64,000 nucleotides of DNA from Prostheceraeus crozeri (taxonomy: Eukaryota; Platyhelminthes; Polycladida; Euryleptidae), in the NCBI GenBank assembly GCA_907163375.1, contig CAJQUW010000614.1, positions 434,001-498,000 of the forward strand. Reading direction: 5' to 3'. Below are positions 48,086 through 59,473 of the stretch, piece by piece (the first letter of the stretch is position 1; every line of letters starts with the position of its first letter). The position numbers and the translations under genes were made by a program. The notes beneath the pieces were generated by a model that was given only the letters and a program-made list of their open reading frames with translations, ran no database searches and was not told where the DNA came from.

Positions 48086-49790
48086 GGTCACTCTATCAGG
48101 AGTATGCACATCGATTTTGAGTGTGATATGATAAGATTTAGTGACGGTGTTTGATCACTTGAAGTTAGCGAATTGTGCAGAAAATGACGATTTTTTCATC
48201 TATCTGTACTTTTCTCAAAAATGGGTTGTTGAAATCATCAGTTATCCTAATAAATGACCATAACGGACCACATTCCTGGCAGGTCACTCTATCAAGAGTA
48301 TGCACATCGATTTTGAGTGTGATATGATAAGATTTAGTGACGGTGTTTTGATCACTTGAAGTTAGCGAATTGTGCAGAAAATGACGATTTTTTCATCTAT
48401 CTGTACTTTTCTCAAAAATGGGTTGTTGAAATCATCAGTTATCCTAATAAATGACCATAACGGACCACATTCCTGGCAGGTCACTCTATCAGGAGTATGG
48501 ACGTCCATTTTGAGTGTGATATGATAAGATTTAGTGACGGTGTTTGATCACTTGAAGTTAGCGAATTGTGCAGAAAATGACGATTTTTTCATCTATCTGT
48601 ACTTTTCTCAAAAATGGGGTTGTTGATATCATCAGTTATACTATTAATTGACCATAACGGAACACATTCCTGGCAGGTCACTATCAGGAGTATGCACGTC
48701 CTTTTTGAGTGTGATATGATAAGATTTAGTGACGGTGTTTGATCACTTGAAATTAGCGAATTGTGCAGAAAATGACGATTTTTTCATCTATCTGTACTTT
48801 TCTCAAAAATGGGTTGTTGAAATCATCAGTTATCCTAATAAATGACCATAACGGACCACATTCCTGGCAGGTCACTCTATCAGGAGTATGCACGTCCATT
48901 TTGAGTGTGATATGATAAGATTTAGTGACGGTGTTTGATCACTTGAAGTTAGCGAATTGTGCAGAAAATGACGATTTTTTCATCTATCTGTACTTTTCTC
49001 AAAAATGGGTTGTTGAAATCATCAGTTATCCTAATAAATGACCATAACGGACCACATTCCTGGCAGGTCACTCTATCAGGAGTATGCACATCGATTTTGA
49101 GTGTGATATGATAAGATTTAGTGACGGTGTTTGATCACTTGAAGTTAGCGAATTGTGCAGAAAATGACGATTTTTTCATCTATCTGTACTTTTCTCAAAA
49201 ATGGGTTGTTGAAATCATCAGTTATCCTAATAAATGACCATAACGGACCACATTCCTGGCAGGTCACTCTATCAGGAGTATGCACGTCCATTTTGAGTGT
49301 GATATGATAAGATTTAGTGACGGTGTTTGATCACTTGAAGTTAGCGAATTGTGCAGAAAATGACGATTTTTTCATCTATCTGTACTTTTCTCAAAAATGG
49401 GTTGTTGAAATCATCAGTTATCCTAATAAATGACCATAACGGACCACATTCCTGGCAGGTCACTCTATCAGGAGTATGCACATCGATTTTGAGTGTGATA
49501 TGATAAGATTTAGTGACGGTGTTTGATCACTTGAAATTAGCGAATTGTGCAGAAAATGACGATTTTTTCATCTATCTGTACTTTTCTCAAAAATGGGTTG
49601 TTGAAATCATCAGTTATCCTAATAAATGACCATAACGGACCACATTCCTGGCAGGTCACTCTATCAGGAGTATGGACGTCCATTTTGAGTGTGATATGAT
49701 AAGATTTAGTGACGGTGTTTGATCACTTGAAGTTAGCGAATTGTGCAGAAAATGACGATTTTTTCATCTATCTGTACTTTTAATTTTATC
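48086..49790. repeat. 196-bp satellite array, 8 full copies and one partial
   Basis: Units start with GGTCACT at 48086, 48282, 48479, 48676, 48870, 49066, 49262, 49458 and 49654, so spacing is 194-197 bp. The last is cut at about 49790, where the putative coding region begins. Units are highly similar but fall into variants at one site (GCACATCGATTTT, GCACGTCCATTTT, GGACGTCCATTTT). Units 4 and 8 share a private change (GAAATTAGCG). No unit encodes a continuous frame. The array sits immediately upstream of the DUF4806-like gene. Confidence 0.97.
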
Positions 49791-49797
49791 TGTACTT

Positions 49798-50022
49798 TTG
49801 GGTATAATCGATGACATTGACGAAGTAAACAAAACTTTCTCTGGTTGCAAGATGAAATTTGTGAAATCGTTGTATGACTTTCCTTATGAATCCATTGTGT
49901 TGGGTATTGGATATTTTTCTGTTATGCGAAATTGTAGATTTCATGAATCTTCAACCGGGAAATGCATAGCATTCCATAGTGACGAATCAGACTTGTATTT
50001 AATTTTCCCTTACGTATCTTAG
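49798..50022 (+). CDS. Hypothetical open frame directly after the satellite array
   Basis: This 74-codon frame reads GIIDDIDEVNKTFSGCKMKF and continues with LYDFPYESIVLGIGYFSV, GKCIAFHSDESDLYLIFPYV, then stop. It begins in frame with the end of the array and lacks an ATG at its start (TTG is the first permissive codon), so it would be an internal or terminal exon or a remnant. Its composition looks protein-like, with regular hydrophobic strands. I do not recognise the family. It may be a 5' exon of the downstream DUF4806-like gene or the end of another gene. Confidence 0.35.
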   Translation: MGIIDDIDEVNKTFSGCKMKFVKSLYDFPYESIVLGIGYFSVMRNCRFHESSTGKCIAFHSDESDLYLIFPYVS

Positions 50023-50246
50023 TTCTCAGTGTTCTTATGTTGTCGCATGCCTTGGTTAGTTAGCGCTTTTTATTTTTGACCTCCGCCTGAGTCCGTGAAA
50101 ATGAAAATATTGTTCAGACGAATAGCCACTTTCATGTTTTGGTAACTCCTTTTTTGGAGAATTCATTACATGCCGTTCTGATTTCAGGCTCTTGAATATT
50201 CCAAGTGCAATTACGCTATCGTTTTTTTCGTTAGCGATCAAACGTT

Positions 50247-50970
50247 AGAGCTGTCAGTCTGAAATGGAGTGTTGAGCAGTACAACAGTTATTGCGAAGGG
50301 GAAAATGTAATTCTGAAAATTGACTTTAACATGAAGCCAGAGGATGCGTTGGTCATCCATGTGTCTGATAATGATGAGGGTCTAGATGACTTTTGCGATT
50401 ACCTTGCCGCGCTGATGACGGGAAAGAAGTGGCGCATTGAAAAAATACAAAGTAAGACGGAATTGGTTACCAGGTTTGACACAAGAAAATTCTTCTGTCA
50501 GTACATCGTCAGACAGCACTATTATTATTGAAGATGACACAGTTATCAACTTGCGAAAATAGCCAGTGCTACAAGTCGGATATCATCAGACAAAACATCC
50601 GTTGTGCCATCGACTCATGAAGGCGTAAAAACTGGTCCTCCGATGTTCGTGAATAGTTCTGAATCACAGAGCCTTTCCATTGTACCGTTGATCGGGCATG
50701 CCTCAACGTCAAATTCCTCAGACCTCATGAAAGACCAATCATCGGAAAATTCCTTCGTTGCTCAATCGACTCAGGCGATCTTAGGGACTAGTTCCTTTGG
50801 TGTTAGCGAATGAGTCTACTCAACCGTTTCCGGTTACGAGTTCTCCGACGAGGAAATTGTCGCTATCCAATAGCACATTAATTGTTCATGCGGGTATTGA
50901 AGGAAGTGTTGAAGATACAAGCGTTCGCAAAAAAGACAGTGAGTATGAGGACCGAAACCAGAGATATTGT
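50247..50970 (+). CDS. Probable N-terminal and Ser-rich exon(s) of the DUF4806-like gene, frameshifted
   Basis: After a CTGTCAG that could be an acceptor, the plus strand reads KWSVEQYNSYCEGENVILKI, EDALVIHVSDNDEGLDDFCD and KKWRIEKIQSKTE. Then, with single-base frame changes, it reads QENSSVSTSSDSTIIIEDDT, SATSRISSDKTSVVPSTHEG, NSSESQSLSIVPLIGHASTS and ESTQPFPVTSSPTRKLSLSN. All pieces have the same acidic, Ser/Thr-rich character, so I read them as one disordered linker broken by three indels near 50455, 50555 and 50800. A possible donor, GTGAGT, lies at about 50939. The indels may be assembly errors. Function is unknown. Confidence 0.4.
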
Positions 50971-51626
50971 TGTTACACTTATCCATCTCTTTCTTGCAAA
51001 GTTTAGAAATTTTCAGAAGCCCTATGTTTCTGTATACATATGATTGTATGTTTCTAGCTACCGAAATGAAATAATTAATGATATACATGTAGTTATAACT
51101 AGTTAAACCTTAATTGATGTTTATCAAAAAACGATTATTGTCTGACATTTGTAACTGCCACAAGTGTAAGTTATACAATCACTGATAACATGATAAGATT
51201 TTTGTGCAACTAGAATATGATGGATACATCGTCCGCAATCACTTTGTCGCAATGAATTTCTTGATTTTTCTGAAGATATTTGATGATGAAATCAATGAAA
51301 TATGCACAAATAAATCTTAGTCAGGTTCTAGTTTCGCAGCCAAAAACTCGACTTGTTTTTATCAGCTGACTAAATAATTGTTGCTGATTTTTGCTTTTAT
51401 ATGCAACCTAACCGTAACGAAATATATTTTTTACAACGAAACTGTTGCTGTTGTGCTAATGCCACCCGAGACTTGTGATTAAGAGTAGTCGCGTTTATGC
51501 GGAGAGGCTTGAAGTCGTCGGAAGGCGTTGTACCGAAAGTCACAACCCTAAATTCGTTAATTTATCAGTTTCGTGATTTTTCATATATGTGAACCCACGG
51601 ATGACATCGCTGTCATTAATTTTCAG

Positions 51627-53823
51627 AGATTATTCATTTACTCTGCCGCCTTGATACGAAAGTGGACCGCTATTACGCGGAACATTCACGTAGACTCGAT
51701 GCAATGGTAGAATTTGGCAGAGGTGTTCAATGTGGCAGTTTCGTTAAAATTGAGAAGTTGAAAACTGTGGATGAATACGAAAACTTCGTCAAAAAGATAG
51801 AAGATAAATCCTATCGAAATGATGTGGTAAGACTTCGTTCTTGTTCTATCTATTGGGGCATATTGGCTTACGAATAACGACACTTTTTTTGGCTAAGAAA
51901 ATACAATTTTCTGTTGAATTACAGTATAAAACATTTAATGATTGTACGTACAATCGTACATATTCTTTGATTGATTGATCGGAAATCTGAAGCGAATGAC
52001 AAACAAAATCACAAAATTTACATCAGATCTAGTTAGTAGGGAAAACAAGAATTTATTTAAAACCTTAGATGTGTGACATACCGTCGTATTCTGCAGTGTG
52101 ATTAATTTTACGTTGACACTCTTTAATCTTAAATACTGTTACCTCTAAATTTTTTGCGGAATTGTTTACTTACATCAGACGTACAGTGACTACATGAATT
52201 GATATTATACTTATACACTGCTGTATTTGTATTTTATGCTCATCGATCCAGTGTATCGGTATGTCATACCTCGTTTAGGTTTTTAAATAAATACTAGTTT
52301 CCCTACTAACTAAATCTCATGTAAATTCTGGTATTTATTTGTGTCGTTACTTCAGATTAACTATCAATCAATCTTGCCTGTTGACCGCCACTGTTCAACT
52401 GTGTCATATCCTTTGATATTTCCCTTTTTGACATCCCGTAGGGGCCTTTAGCCTTAAGAACTAATATCGTAGAAATGTTCATTCAATTATCCCAGCAGAA
52501 ACTAGACATTCTCAGCATATAACACTTACACATACATAAATCGGGCAGATCTATTAACTCTTGTTGGGCTGAATATATGGACATATTGCTGATTGACAAC
52601 CTATGATCGGCTAAGACATTTGACATTTGATTTTTGCTGTTATGATGTTAAAATGATGTAGACTGTCATAACATGATGTAATTTTACGAATTTTATCGTA
52701 AAATAATGTAAAATGATCTCATTTTATCTTTGCTGATCATACATCATAATCAAGTATCCGTTTTCCCCTTTCAGGTTCGATCAATTTTTGTTCATGGAGG
52801 GCTGGATGTCCGCTCCATGACCAAGAGAAGCATGAACTATCTCCTCCACAACGATCTTCAAAAGAAGTTCAATTTGAAGGGATCTGGTGGAAAAAGAAGT
52901 TTCGCGCTTGTTCTGAAAAAGCTAGTCGAGGTGAGTGTTCGTGCGAACAGACATCTTGTATACTGTTAAATAAAGTCGTACATAATTGCTTCAGGAAAAT
53001 GGGCAAGCATCTGCGAGGTGATCGACTGATGGTAAAATTTTTCCTTTCTCTGTAGTTTTCATTCTAAATTATAAGACTTTTGTAGACATAATAGCCCGTA
53101 ATAAGACGTCCTTATTGTTTTAGAGAATGGATGAGGTCATGTCATGCACATAGATGTCATTTGAATTACAAAAATACAGAAAACCCAATTGAACCCAAAA
53201 TTCTGGGTTTTAATTTCAATCGCTAAACTTATATTTGCCAACCCTCCTATGTTCCGCGGTATTATGTTTCTCCCGGAAATTATGTTTTTATACTCATTGA
53301 CCTCCGCTGACCTGAATATGCCGACTTATTCAAATCAAGTACCCTCAAGAGATAGCCCTGGATATTATCTTTTAGAAAGTTACTATATAGTAACTTTTGG
53401 TGCTATATTTATATAACTTTTGGTGCTGCAGAAGCTCAACCCGATTTAGAAAAAGTTAATCATCGGTGAAAATTCAGTGATGCCATATTTTTCTGCCAGA
53501 CCTGTATGTTACATACTTACTTACATACTTGCATCCGTAATAATATGTGTAAAGTAACAGAAAATTATTGAAGTACGCGTACTGTATTAATGAAAAAGTC
53601 CGAATCTTAGTCCCATCTTAGTCCGAATGCATGTGAACTAGACTAGCAAGCACTTCTGAATTAAATTAACAAACAGTTTTCGGTTTTCATTGTAGAAGCG
53701 GTTGTGATGCGGTTTCAAGATGCCAATATGGCCCTCGTGGATACCACAATTTCTCGCCATTTGTCACAAGATTCCGACCGGTGTGGTGGCCGGACTGAGA
53801 GGAGGAAGAGGAAGGATATTTAA
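51627..53823 (+). CDS. DUF4806-like domain gene, three C-terminal exons
   Basis: Exons are 51627-51826, 52775-52930 and 53696-53823, with donors GTAAGA and GTGAGT and acceptors TTTTCAG, TTTCAG and TTGTAG. Exon one reads IIHLLCRLDTKVDRYYAEHS and, later, LKTVDEYENFVKKIEDKSYR. Exon two reads FVHGGLDVRSMTKRSMNYLL, then FNLKGSGGKRSFAL. The order (a leucine/threonine block, a short helix with a paired charged motif, a glycine turn, then FN-x-K-G-x-G-G-K-R-x-F) matches the DUF4806 domain as I know it. Exon three fits only after a one-base shift (AVVMRFQDANMALVDTTISR, then DRCGGRTERRKRKD); read in frame, it stops after three codons. So this is a pseudogene or a sequencing indel. DUF4806 has no established biochemical function. 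Confidence 0.6.
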
Positions 53824-53909
53824 GTGATTCATAGAATTTTCAATAGGATATTCAAGTGCTCTGTGCTCATTATGAAAGTTTTCAAGTACTTCAGCGATTC
53901 TCTGTTTTG

Positions 53910-54118
53910 TGCCTTAATGGACGCCCTTTTACTCCGATGCAAAATATCAGTAATTCATGTGCCTTAATGGACACCTTTTTACTCCGATGCAGAGTATCAG
54001 TAATTCTTTTTTCATGTGCCTTAATGGACGCCTTTTTACTCCGATGCAGAGTATCAGTAATTCTTTGTTTTGTGCCTTTATGGACGCCCTTTTACTCCGA
54101 TGCTGAGTATATCAAGTA
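53910..54118. repeat. 50-57-bp minisatellite, four copies
   Basis: Four units begin GTGCCTTAATGGACGCC or a close variant and contain TTTACTCCGATGC and TATCAGTAATTC. Unit length varies by a T-rich spacer. They directly follow the last DUF4806-like exon and could lie in its 3' untranslated region. Confidence 0.85.
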
Positions 54119-55457
54119 TGATATTTTTATTATTCAGCATTTTTTACTAATGATATATTCCTAAGTCGTGTTGGGTTTATGCATTAAGTTTCTGTACAAG
54201 CTGATACTCTCAAGGCCCAAATCTTTACTTCCGAAAGATTCTCAGCTCGATTATGTATCTGTACTACTCAAGTCTTTCTGCAGCAAATTCTCCATTGATT
54301 TTCTGGGTTGTTGGCACTGTTTAGGTCTTAGTCTTAATAGTGCCAACCTTAGTCTTAACAGTTCTTAGTCGTCTTCATTGGCGTTCGATATTCGACCTCA
54401 TTTCATCAGAACCTGTTCCTAATTTATTTTTGCTACATAAACTCAACACGACTTAGAAAAAACTAATAAATTAGCAAAAATCAATTTACAGTGTGGTGTG
54501 TTATGAAGTTTTATCTGAGACTTAATCATTATCGAAACTGTAATTGTTATCGATTCAGAAGCATTTTCTGTCAAGATGAATTGTATCTCGTTTACAGTAA
54601 TGCACTATTAGTTATGTGCCTTTCCTTACATGTTTCGCATTGTCGCCTGTATCACATCTACGTCATATCATATTGAAAACCAGATTTGTTTGTTATATCG
54701 TTCATTGTTATCTAGTCAGAAGCATTTTCTGTCTGAATCATTATATTTTATGACGTATTAGTTGTGTACTTTTCGTACATATTTCGCTTTGTTTTCTAAA
54801 GCAGAAAACCACATCTATGCCTTCTTAATATCATGCATGTGTGATTTTAACACGTCTTTTAACCAAAGACGATGAACAAGAATGACGGAAAACTCTCATA
54901 TCTCTCAATGCTTTAAAATTGGCAGCCACTTTAACTTTTTCTGAATGAGGACGAGCTGACTCGTCCGGCTCATCTCTGTGTACTGAAGTAATGATGTACT
55001 CTGAACTCGTTGGATAAATTGCTATATATATTCCTTCCAGTCTGTGGTGAGCAGTACGGTGGAAGAGATGACTCGTTCATTAGTTGTGTTTAACGAGTTA
55101 AATTTTGACAAGTCCATTCACAGTAAACATATTGATTATTAGCTTTCACATAGATTTTGAATGTACGTCCAGGTTAATTATCACTTTTTCCCGTGACGGT
55201 ATACCGGTATAACGAAAAGGTATACCGAATCAAAATATAGAACAATATGCGAATTACGATAGATATTTAAACTATCGATCAAAGATATGGGAGTTTCCAT
55301 TTTTGAACTGAGTTTAGTCTCTTTGTATCGTCTTTGCTTTTAACTATGTGGTGGACATCAATATTTTCATACAAATACACTTTGATTATAACTATACTTT
55401 CTTTTTGATGTAAAAATGTAGGCAAATAAGAAATGTAGGCAATACCAAGTAATACAT
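54119..55457. other. Right part of the 10.3-kb insertion, no gene recognised
   Basis: Short open frames (54168-54368, 54491-54676) show no motif. The T-rich sequence includes several internal near-repeats (for example TCAGAAGCATTTTCTGTC at 54556 and 54717), which suggest local duplications. Confidence 0.4.
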
Positions 55458-55550
55458 GACCGAAATCGGTTCGATATTGCAACGGCCGTGATCACTGACA
55501 AATAACCGAAATCGTTTCGATATCGCTATGGCCAATTTCACTGGCCACAG
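55458..55550. repeat. 46-bp subterminal direct repeat, two copies
   Basis: The text GACCGAAATCGGTTCGATAT at 55458 recurs as AACCGAAATCGTTTCGATAT at 55504, followed in both by a GGCC and a CACTG. These lie within 200 bp of the right end of the insertion, where DNA transposons often carry protein-binding repeats. Confidence 0.6.
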
Positions 55551-55644
55551 ACGACGATCCGACTTCAATCAATGGGTACCGTGGCCTGTAGCTATCCGAT
55601 GCCGATGGCCTATGTTGGATCGATAAAGGCCTAACCAACGGGTC

Positions 55645-55998
55645 AGATCAAGCTGTCGGCATCGCCGCACTTCAAGTTATGGCTCCTAATTCAAAAGTGC
55701 TTGTCCGATTTGCCAAAATTTTTGCATGTGGGTAGAGAATAACCTCACTTACTCGTGCTTAAAGTTTTGTGACGATTGATTCATTTATACGGATTTTAGA
55801 CAAATTTGAAAACGTGGGGGATATAACCCATAAGTACCCGCCAAGTCAATGAAAAGAAGTGATTGAGCAGAATGGATTCTGTGTTAGTTTAGCGACTACG
55901 GTTGTATAGTGTGTCATTGTCATTTCTCCCTAACGAACTGCTTCATCTGTTCATATCAAGGTCATAGAATTCATACAAGCGGTTATATCTGACTCATT
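55645..55998. repeat. Foldback repeat, right half, copy 1
   Basis: This segment matches 60123-60476 and is, in its first 220 bp, an imperfect inverted repeat of 44939-45127. Its junction with the PLE at 55995-55999 shows a shared ATTG. Confidence 0.85.
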
Positions 55999-56850
55999 GT
56001 CTGACATAACTCTGGACTCTGCTATTTCGATGATTCGTGATTCGCAGCTTATTGGTAACCTTGAGCCCTCAAATGTGCAATTTCAATCCACAAGCGCTTA
56101 TTTCGCATCTAGCTGCAGTGACACCTTTAGTGTTCGTTCTGCTTCAGCTTACGTTTCGGATACTTCTTCTGATGTCGAGTTGGATTCTTCAACGACTGTA
56201 CTCCAGAGAGCTGCTGTAGAATCTGAAAATTCTGCATCAAATTCTGCTCCATCCGATATCGATCAGCAAACGGTCTCTTCGTCGCGTGAGGACAGCATTC
56301 AAAGCACCTCTCTTTCCATTGCTCCGTTGAGTTTCGAAACCTCGACGAACTCTTCGTCCACCATATATCATTCTACTCAGAATAGAGAGTGCACAGCATC
56401 ATATTTGGTGATCGCAATGTCGAACTCTTTTCTTTTCCCGGCTGTCGTGTAATCACTACTAATAATGGACTCATCTCGTCATACCGCAGCTATTCAAACA
56501 GGCATCTGACTTCGTCTTCTGACATCACCAAGGTCACGTTTGCCTTAATCACATTGATTCCCGCAAACCGATTCATCACCTTATCCACGTCTTTGAAAAG
56601 CTTCTCAGTAGGTGCCACGTCCTGTATCGCAAAGACGCCGTGATTTTTGTGATACTACCTGGCTTCCCGTCGTCACTGACTAATGCGGCCCGCCGGAACC
56701 TGCAAGAGTTTTGCGTCTTCATTCGCACGAATAACCCCTCAAGTTGTATTCCCTTTGTCGCCTCCTCATCCTTTTGTTTGTGAAGGAAATTCTTGGACAT
56801 CATCCACGAAAGAAGCAATTTTTTCTAGTTTCACTAGGCATTTAAACTAG
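55997..56850 (+). pseudogene. PLE ORF1, C-terminal part, copy 1
   Basis: It corresponds to residues 237-519 of the intact ORF1 of copy 2 (62239-63798). The Ser-rich linker is open to about 56370, and then indels break the SGNH-like region into two frames. The upstream half is missing because the foldback repeat joins at TTGTCTGACATA. Confidence 0.75.
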
Positions 56851-56906
56851 ATTTTCCGACGCTACCGGCGCATGTTTTAAGCAGTGTCTTTGTTCTATCG
56901 TCGAGT

Positions 56907-59021
56907 GTGACTGTCAGTCCTGACCTACTCACGCTTTTTTCTCGCCCTCCGACCTTCATTGCTTCGCCACGTGTTTGTCCAACATACTCAAGTTTTTTCT
57001 TACTTGATCGATTTTGTTCGCAAGCTGCAATGAGCACGTGCAGCATTCGCTTCAATGACCGCCAGACTATATCCAATCGTTTTGGGTTTTGTCGTTCGAA
57101 TGTTTGGCCTCCGACAAACAGTGTGCCACAATCTGTTCTCGCGATTTCGCAGCGCATTCTATGTGCAGGACGGTCCATCCTTTTTTCCACTCATCCATGC
57201 TACTCATCTGACGCAAATCTCAACCTTGGAGAACGTGAGGTGCTTACTTCTCTTGCTCAAGATACTGATGTTGTTGTGAGACCAGCCGACAAAGGTGGCC
57301 GATGGGTCATAATGGACTTTCATCGATATTCTGCGGAATGTCTCAGACAACTCAACGACGCCTCATTCTACCGTCCACTGTCTGAATCACCACCTTTGAA
57401 TACTGAACACCAGGTGAATCAGATCCTTGATCGTTTGCTGAGTGCCTCGTTTATCACCAGGAAAGAGCATCGCTTTCTGCAGTCTCCGTTACATCCCAAG
57501 CCTCGACGTTTTAACACACTCCCCAAGATCCATAAGAAGGAATGGATTGATCCTCTCACACCGCCGGGCAGACCTATCATCGCAGACGTTGAAACAGACA
57601 CGAGCAGAGCTGGTCGTCTGGTGGATTATTTTCTTCAACCACTGGTTTCTCACTGGACAGCTTCCTTCTTGATTCCCAGCATTTGATTGCAGTACTCCGA
57701 TCTTGCACTCTTCACTCGGAATCTTTGCTCTGCACGCTGGATGTTAGGTCATTGTATACAAACGTGCCAATCATCGAGGGGTTAGAACGTATCAGAAGAG
57801 CATTTGCCAATCATTCAGATCCCCGTAGACCTGATGAAGACATTCTACGTATCCTCTCCATCTGCCTCACATCCAATAATTTTAAGTATGGTGATACTTC
57901 ATGCTACAAATATCTGGCGTAGCCATGGGCAAGTGCTTTGTGGAAGTTTCGCTGGTCTTTACCTTGAGAATGGGAAGAGCTCGGTCTGTCTCTTTTCCCC
58001 TTACGTCCTCGAGTCTGGAAGCGGTTCCAAGACGACATATTTTTTATTTGGGACCATGGTGAGTCTTCTCTCAGTGACTTTCTACAAGTTCTTAACCGTC
58101 TTGACAATCACATACGAGTTGACTTGACATTTCACAGTGAGCGTGTCAACTTCCTAGACTTAGAGATTTACCGCTCCGATGATGGAGAGATTGGTCACCG
58201 CATAGCCACAAAAAGCACTGATTGTTATGTTATGCTATACCTCGTATCTCTCATCATCCACCTCATGTTCACCGTGGCGTTTTATATTCTCATGTATTGA
58301 GGTGGGCAACCAGATTCTCCTCCTATGGAGATTTTGACGAGATTTGTCAGCTTGTGTTTCCCCAATGGCGCGCTCAGGGAGTTACTCGTTCTTTAATTAG
58401 GAGGACTGTGTCTCGGTTTACCGACTGACTGACTTCGACCTCGTTGGACTCCTGGTTTTTCCAGATGCAGTGGCCTCCGTTGTCGAGCGTGTGCTTTCGC
58501 TCATGACACAACCATTTTCTATGACAGCTCAAGAACACGTGTGTTTCCTATCCTTTACCGTCTGTCGTGTTCTTCGACTCACTGTGTTTATGTGATCTCC
58601 TGTAGGAATTGTTTCAAACTATATGTTGGCCAAACTTGTAGGCCATTACAGATTCGTGTCAGTGAGCATTTACGTGATATAAGGACTTCTGTTGAGACAT
58701 CTCCTGTCGCTGGCCATTTCTCTGACTCGCTTGTGGCATTTCAAATTTTTCATTTTTTGCCATTGACAGAACGTTTTCTGAGACGTGTCTGCTTTATAAA
58801 GAAGCTAAGTGGATTGGTCGTCTGCGAACATTAATTCCTACTGGTCTGAATCGCAACCGCGGCAAACCGCAGCAATTTCTTAATTTGGTTTACGTACAAA
58901 ATCCGATTGTACTGATCGTCTAAATTCAGCAGTGCGCAGCCTCATTTTCGCGTGTGCCCTACTTGCCTCAATTACGCCTTTCGTTTCAGGACAGATCGAA
59001 TCTTGCTTCTGTCTGCGTTAA
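56907..59021 (+). pseudogene. PLE reverse transcriptase with C-terminal GIY-YIG endonuclease, copy 1
   Basis: The open part 56907-57686 has EREVLTSLAQDTDVVVRPAD, KGGRWVIMDFHRYSAE, FNTLPKIHKK and PPGRPIIADVETDTS, the N-terminal RT blocks characteristic of Penelope-like elements. After a frame change comes LLCTLDVRSLYTNVPIIEGL (first catalytic Asp, near 57740), then in another frame WKRFQDDIFFIWD (catalytic Asp pair, near 58015) and SERVNFLDLEIYRSDDGEIG. The endonuclease reads CVYVISCRNCFKLYVGQT near 58575 and EAKWIGRLRTL near 58805, then LIPTGLNRN. In copy 2 the endonuclease is a single frame. At least five frameshifts separate the parts here. Confidence 0.85.
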
Positions 59022-59473
59022 TGCTACAGCATCCTTTTGATTTTTGTCTGTCTTTATTACTTACCTTGGTTTACCGTCAGTATTGTTCTCCTTTTACTCC
59101 ATGGTCTATTTTACGCAACTTACCTTGTTTTTGACATGACTCTTGCGTTGTCGCTCGAAATTGTCACATCTCTATCTTGCCAAGTATTTTTAAGCATTTA
59201 CAGGCTACTGTAAACCGTAAATAGTACCATGCATTATCTCACCAATTTTAACTGCGCTGCCTTATTGAATCTATGTTGTTAAGATAGCATGCATTGTAAA
59301 GCTATTGTGTCCGATATCTTTGTCAGCATGTATTGATCTTTTAATTTGCGTACGTGATGCATTTAGCAATGAAATTCTACTTCACTTCCTGTGCTGTCAT
59401 CTTCGTGGCGCCATTGACAAAGTAAATACACGAAATCCGGATCTGGCGCACTCTGATCGTTCTGGTCTTTGCA
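59022..59473 (+). other. PLE inter-copy untranslated region
   Basis: About 450 bp separate the endonuclease stop from the next ORF1 ATG. The same stretch with the same length occurs at 61788-62238. I found no hammerhead core in it. Confidence 0.6.

Larger units (their letters stand above)
45351..55642. mobile_element. 10.3-kb TIR-bounded insertion carrying a DUF4806-like gene and a satellite array
   Basis: The segment begins CCCGTTGGTAAGGCC and ends GGCCTAACCAACGGG, an inverted repeat with one mismatch in 15. Inversion continues more loosely inward. It is bounded by TC on both sides (45349-45350 and 55643-55644). The homologous site at 60121-60122, in the second copy of the host repeat, reads AAGAAGTCAGATCAAG with a single TC and no insert. 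The boundaries are therefore defined to the base by an empty paralogous site. Inside are a 41-bp minisatellite, the 196-bp satellite array, the DUF4806-like gene, a second minisatellite and two 46-bp subterminal repeats (55458 and 55504). I find no known transposase, so it is either non-autonomous or uses a protein I do not recognise. Confidence 0.8.

Noticed and set aside
48086-49790. A CRISPR-like array
   Set aside because: The 196-bp units are contiguous with no unique spacers, in a eukaryotic genome. This is a satellite.
54950-54985. A hairpin ribozyme-like or hammerhead-like sequence (GAGGACGAGCTGACTCGTCC)
   Set aside because: It is only a short palindromic hairpin. The required GAAA core and cleavage triplet are absent.
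56834-57190. Minus-strand 118-codon frame
   Set aside because: It lies opposite the PLE RT region and shows no motif of its own.
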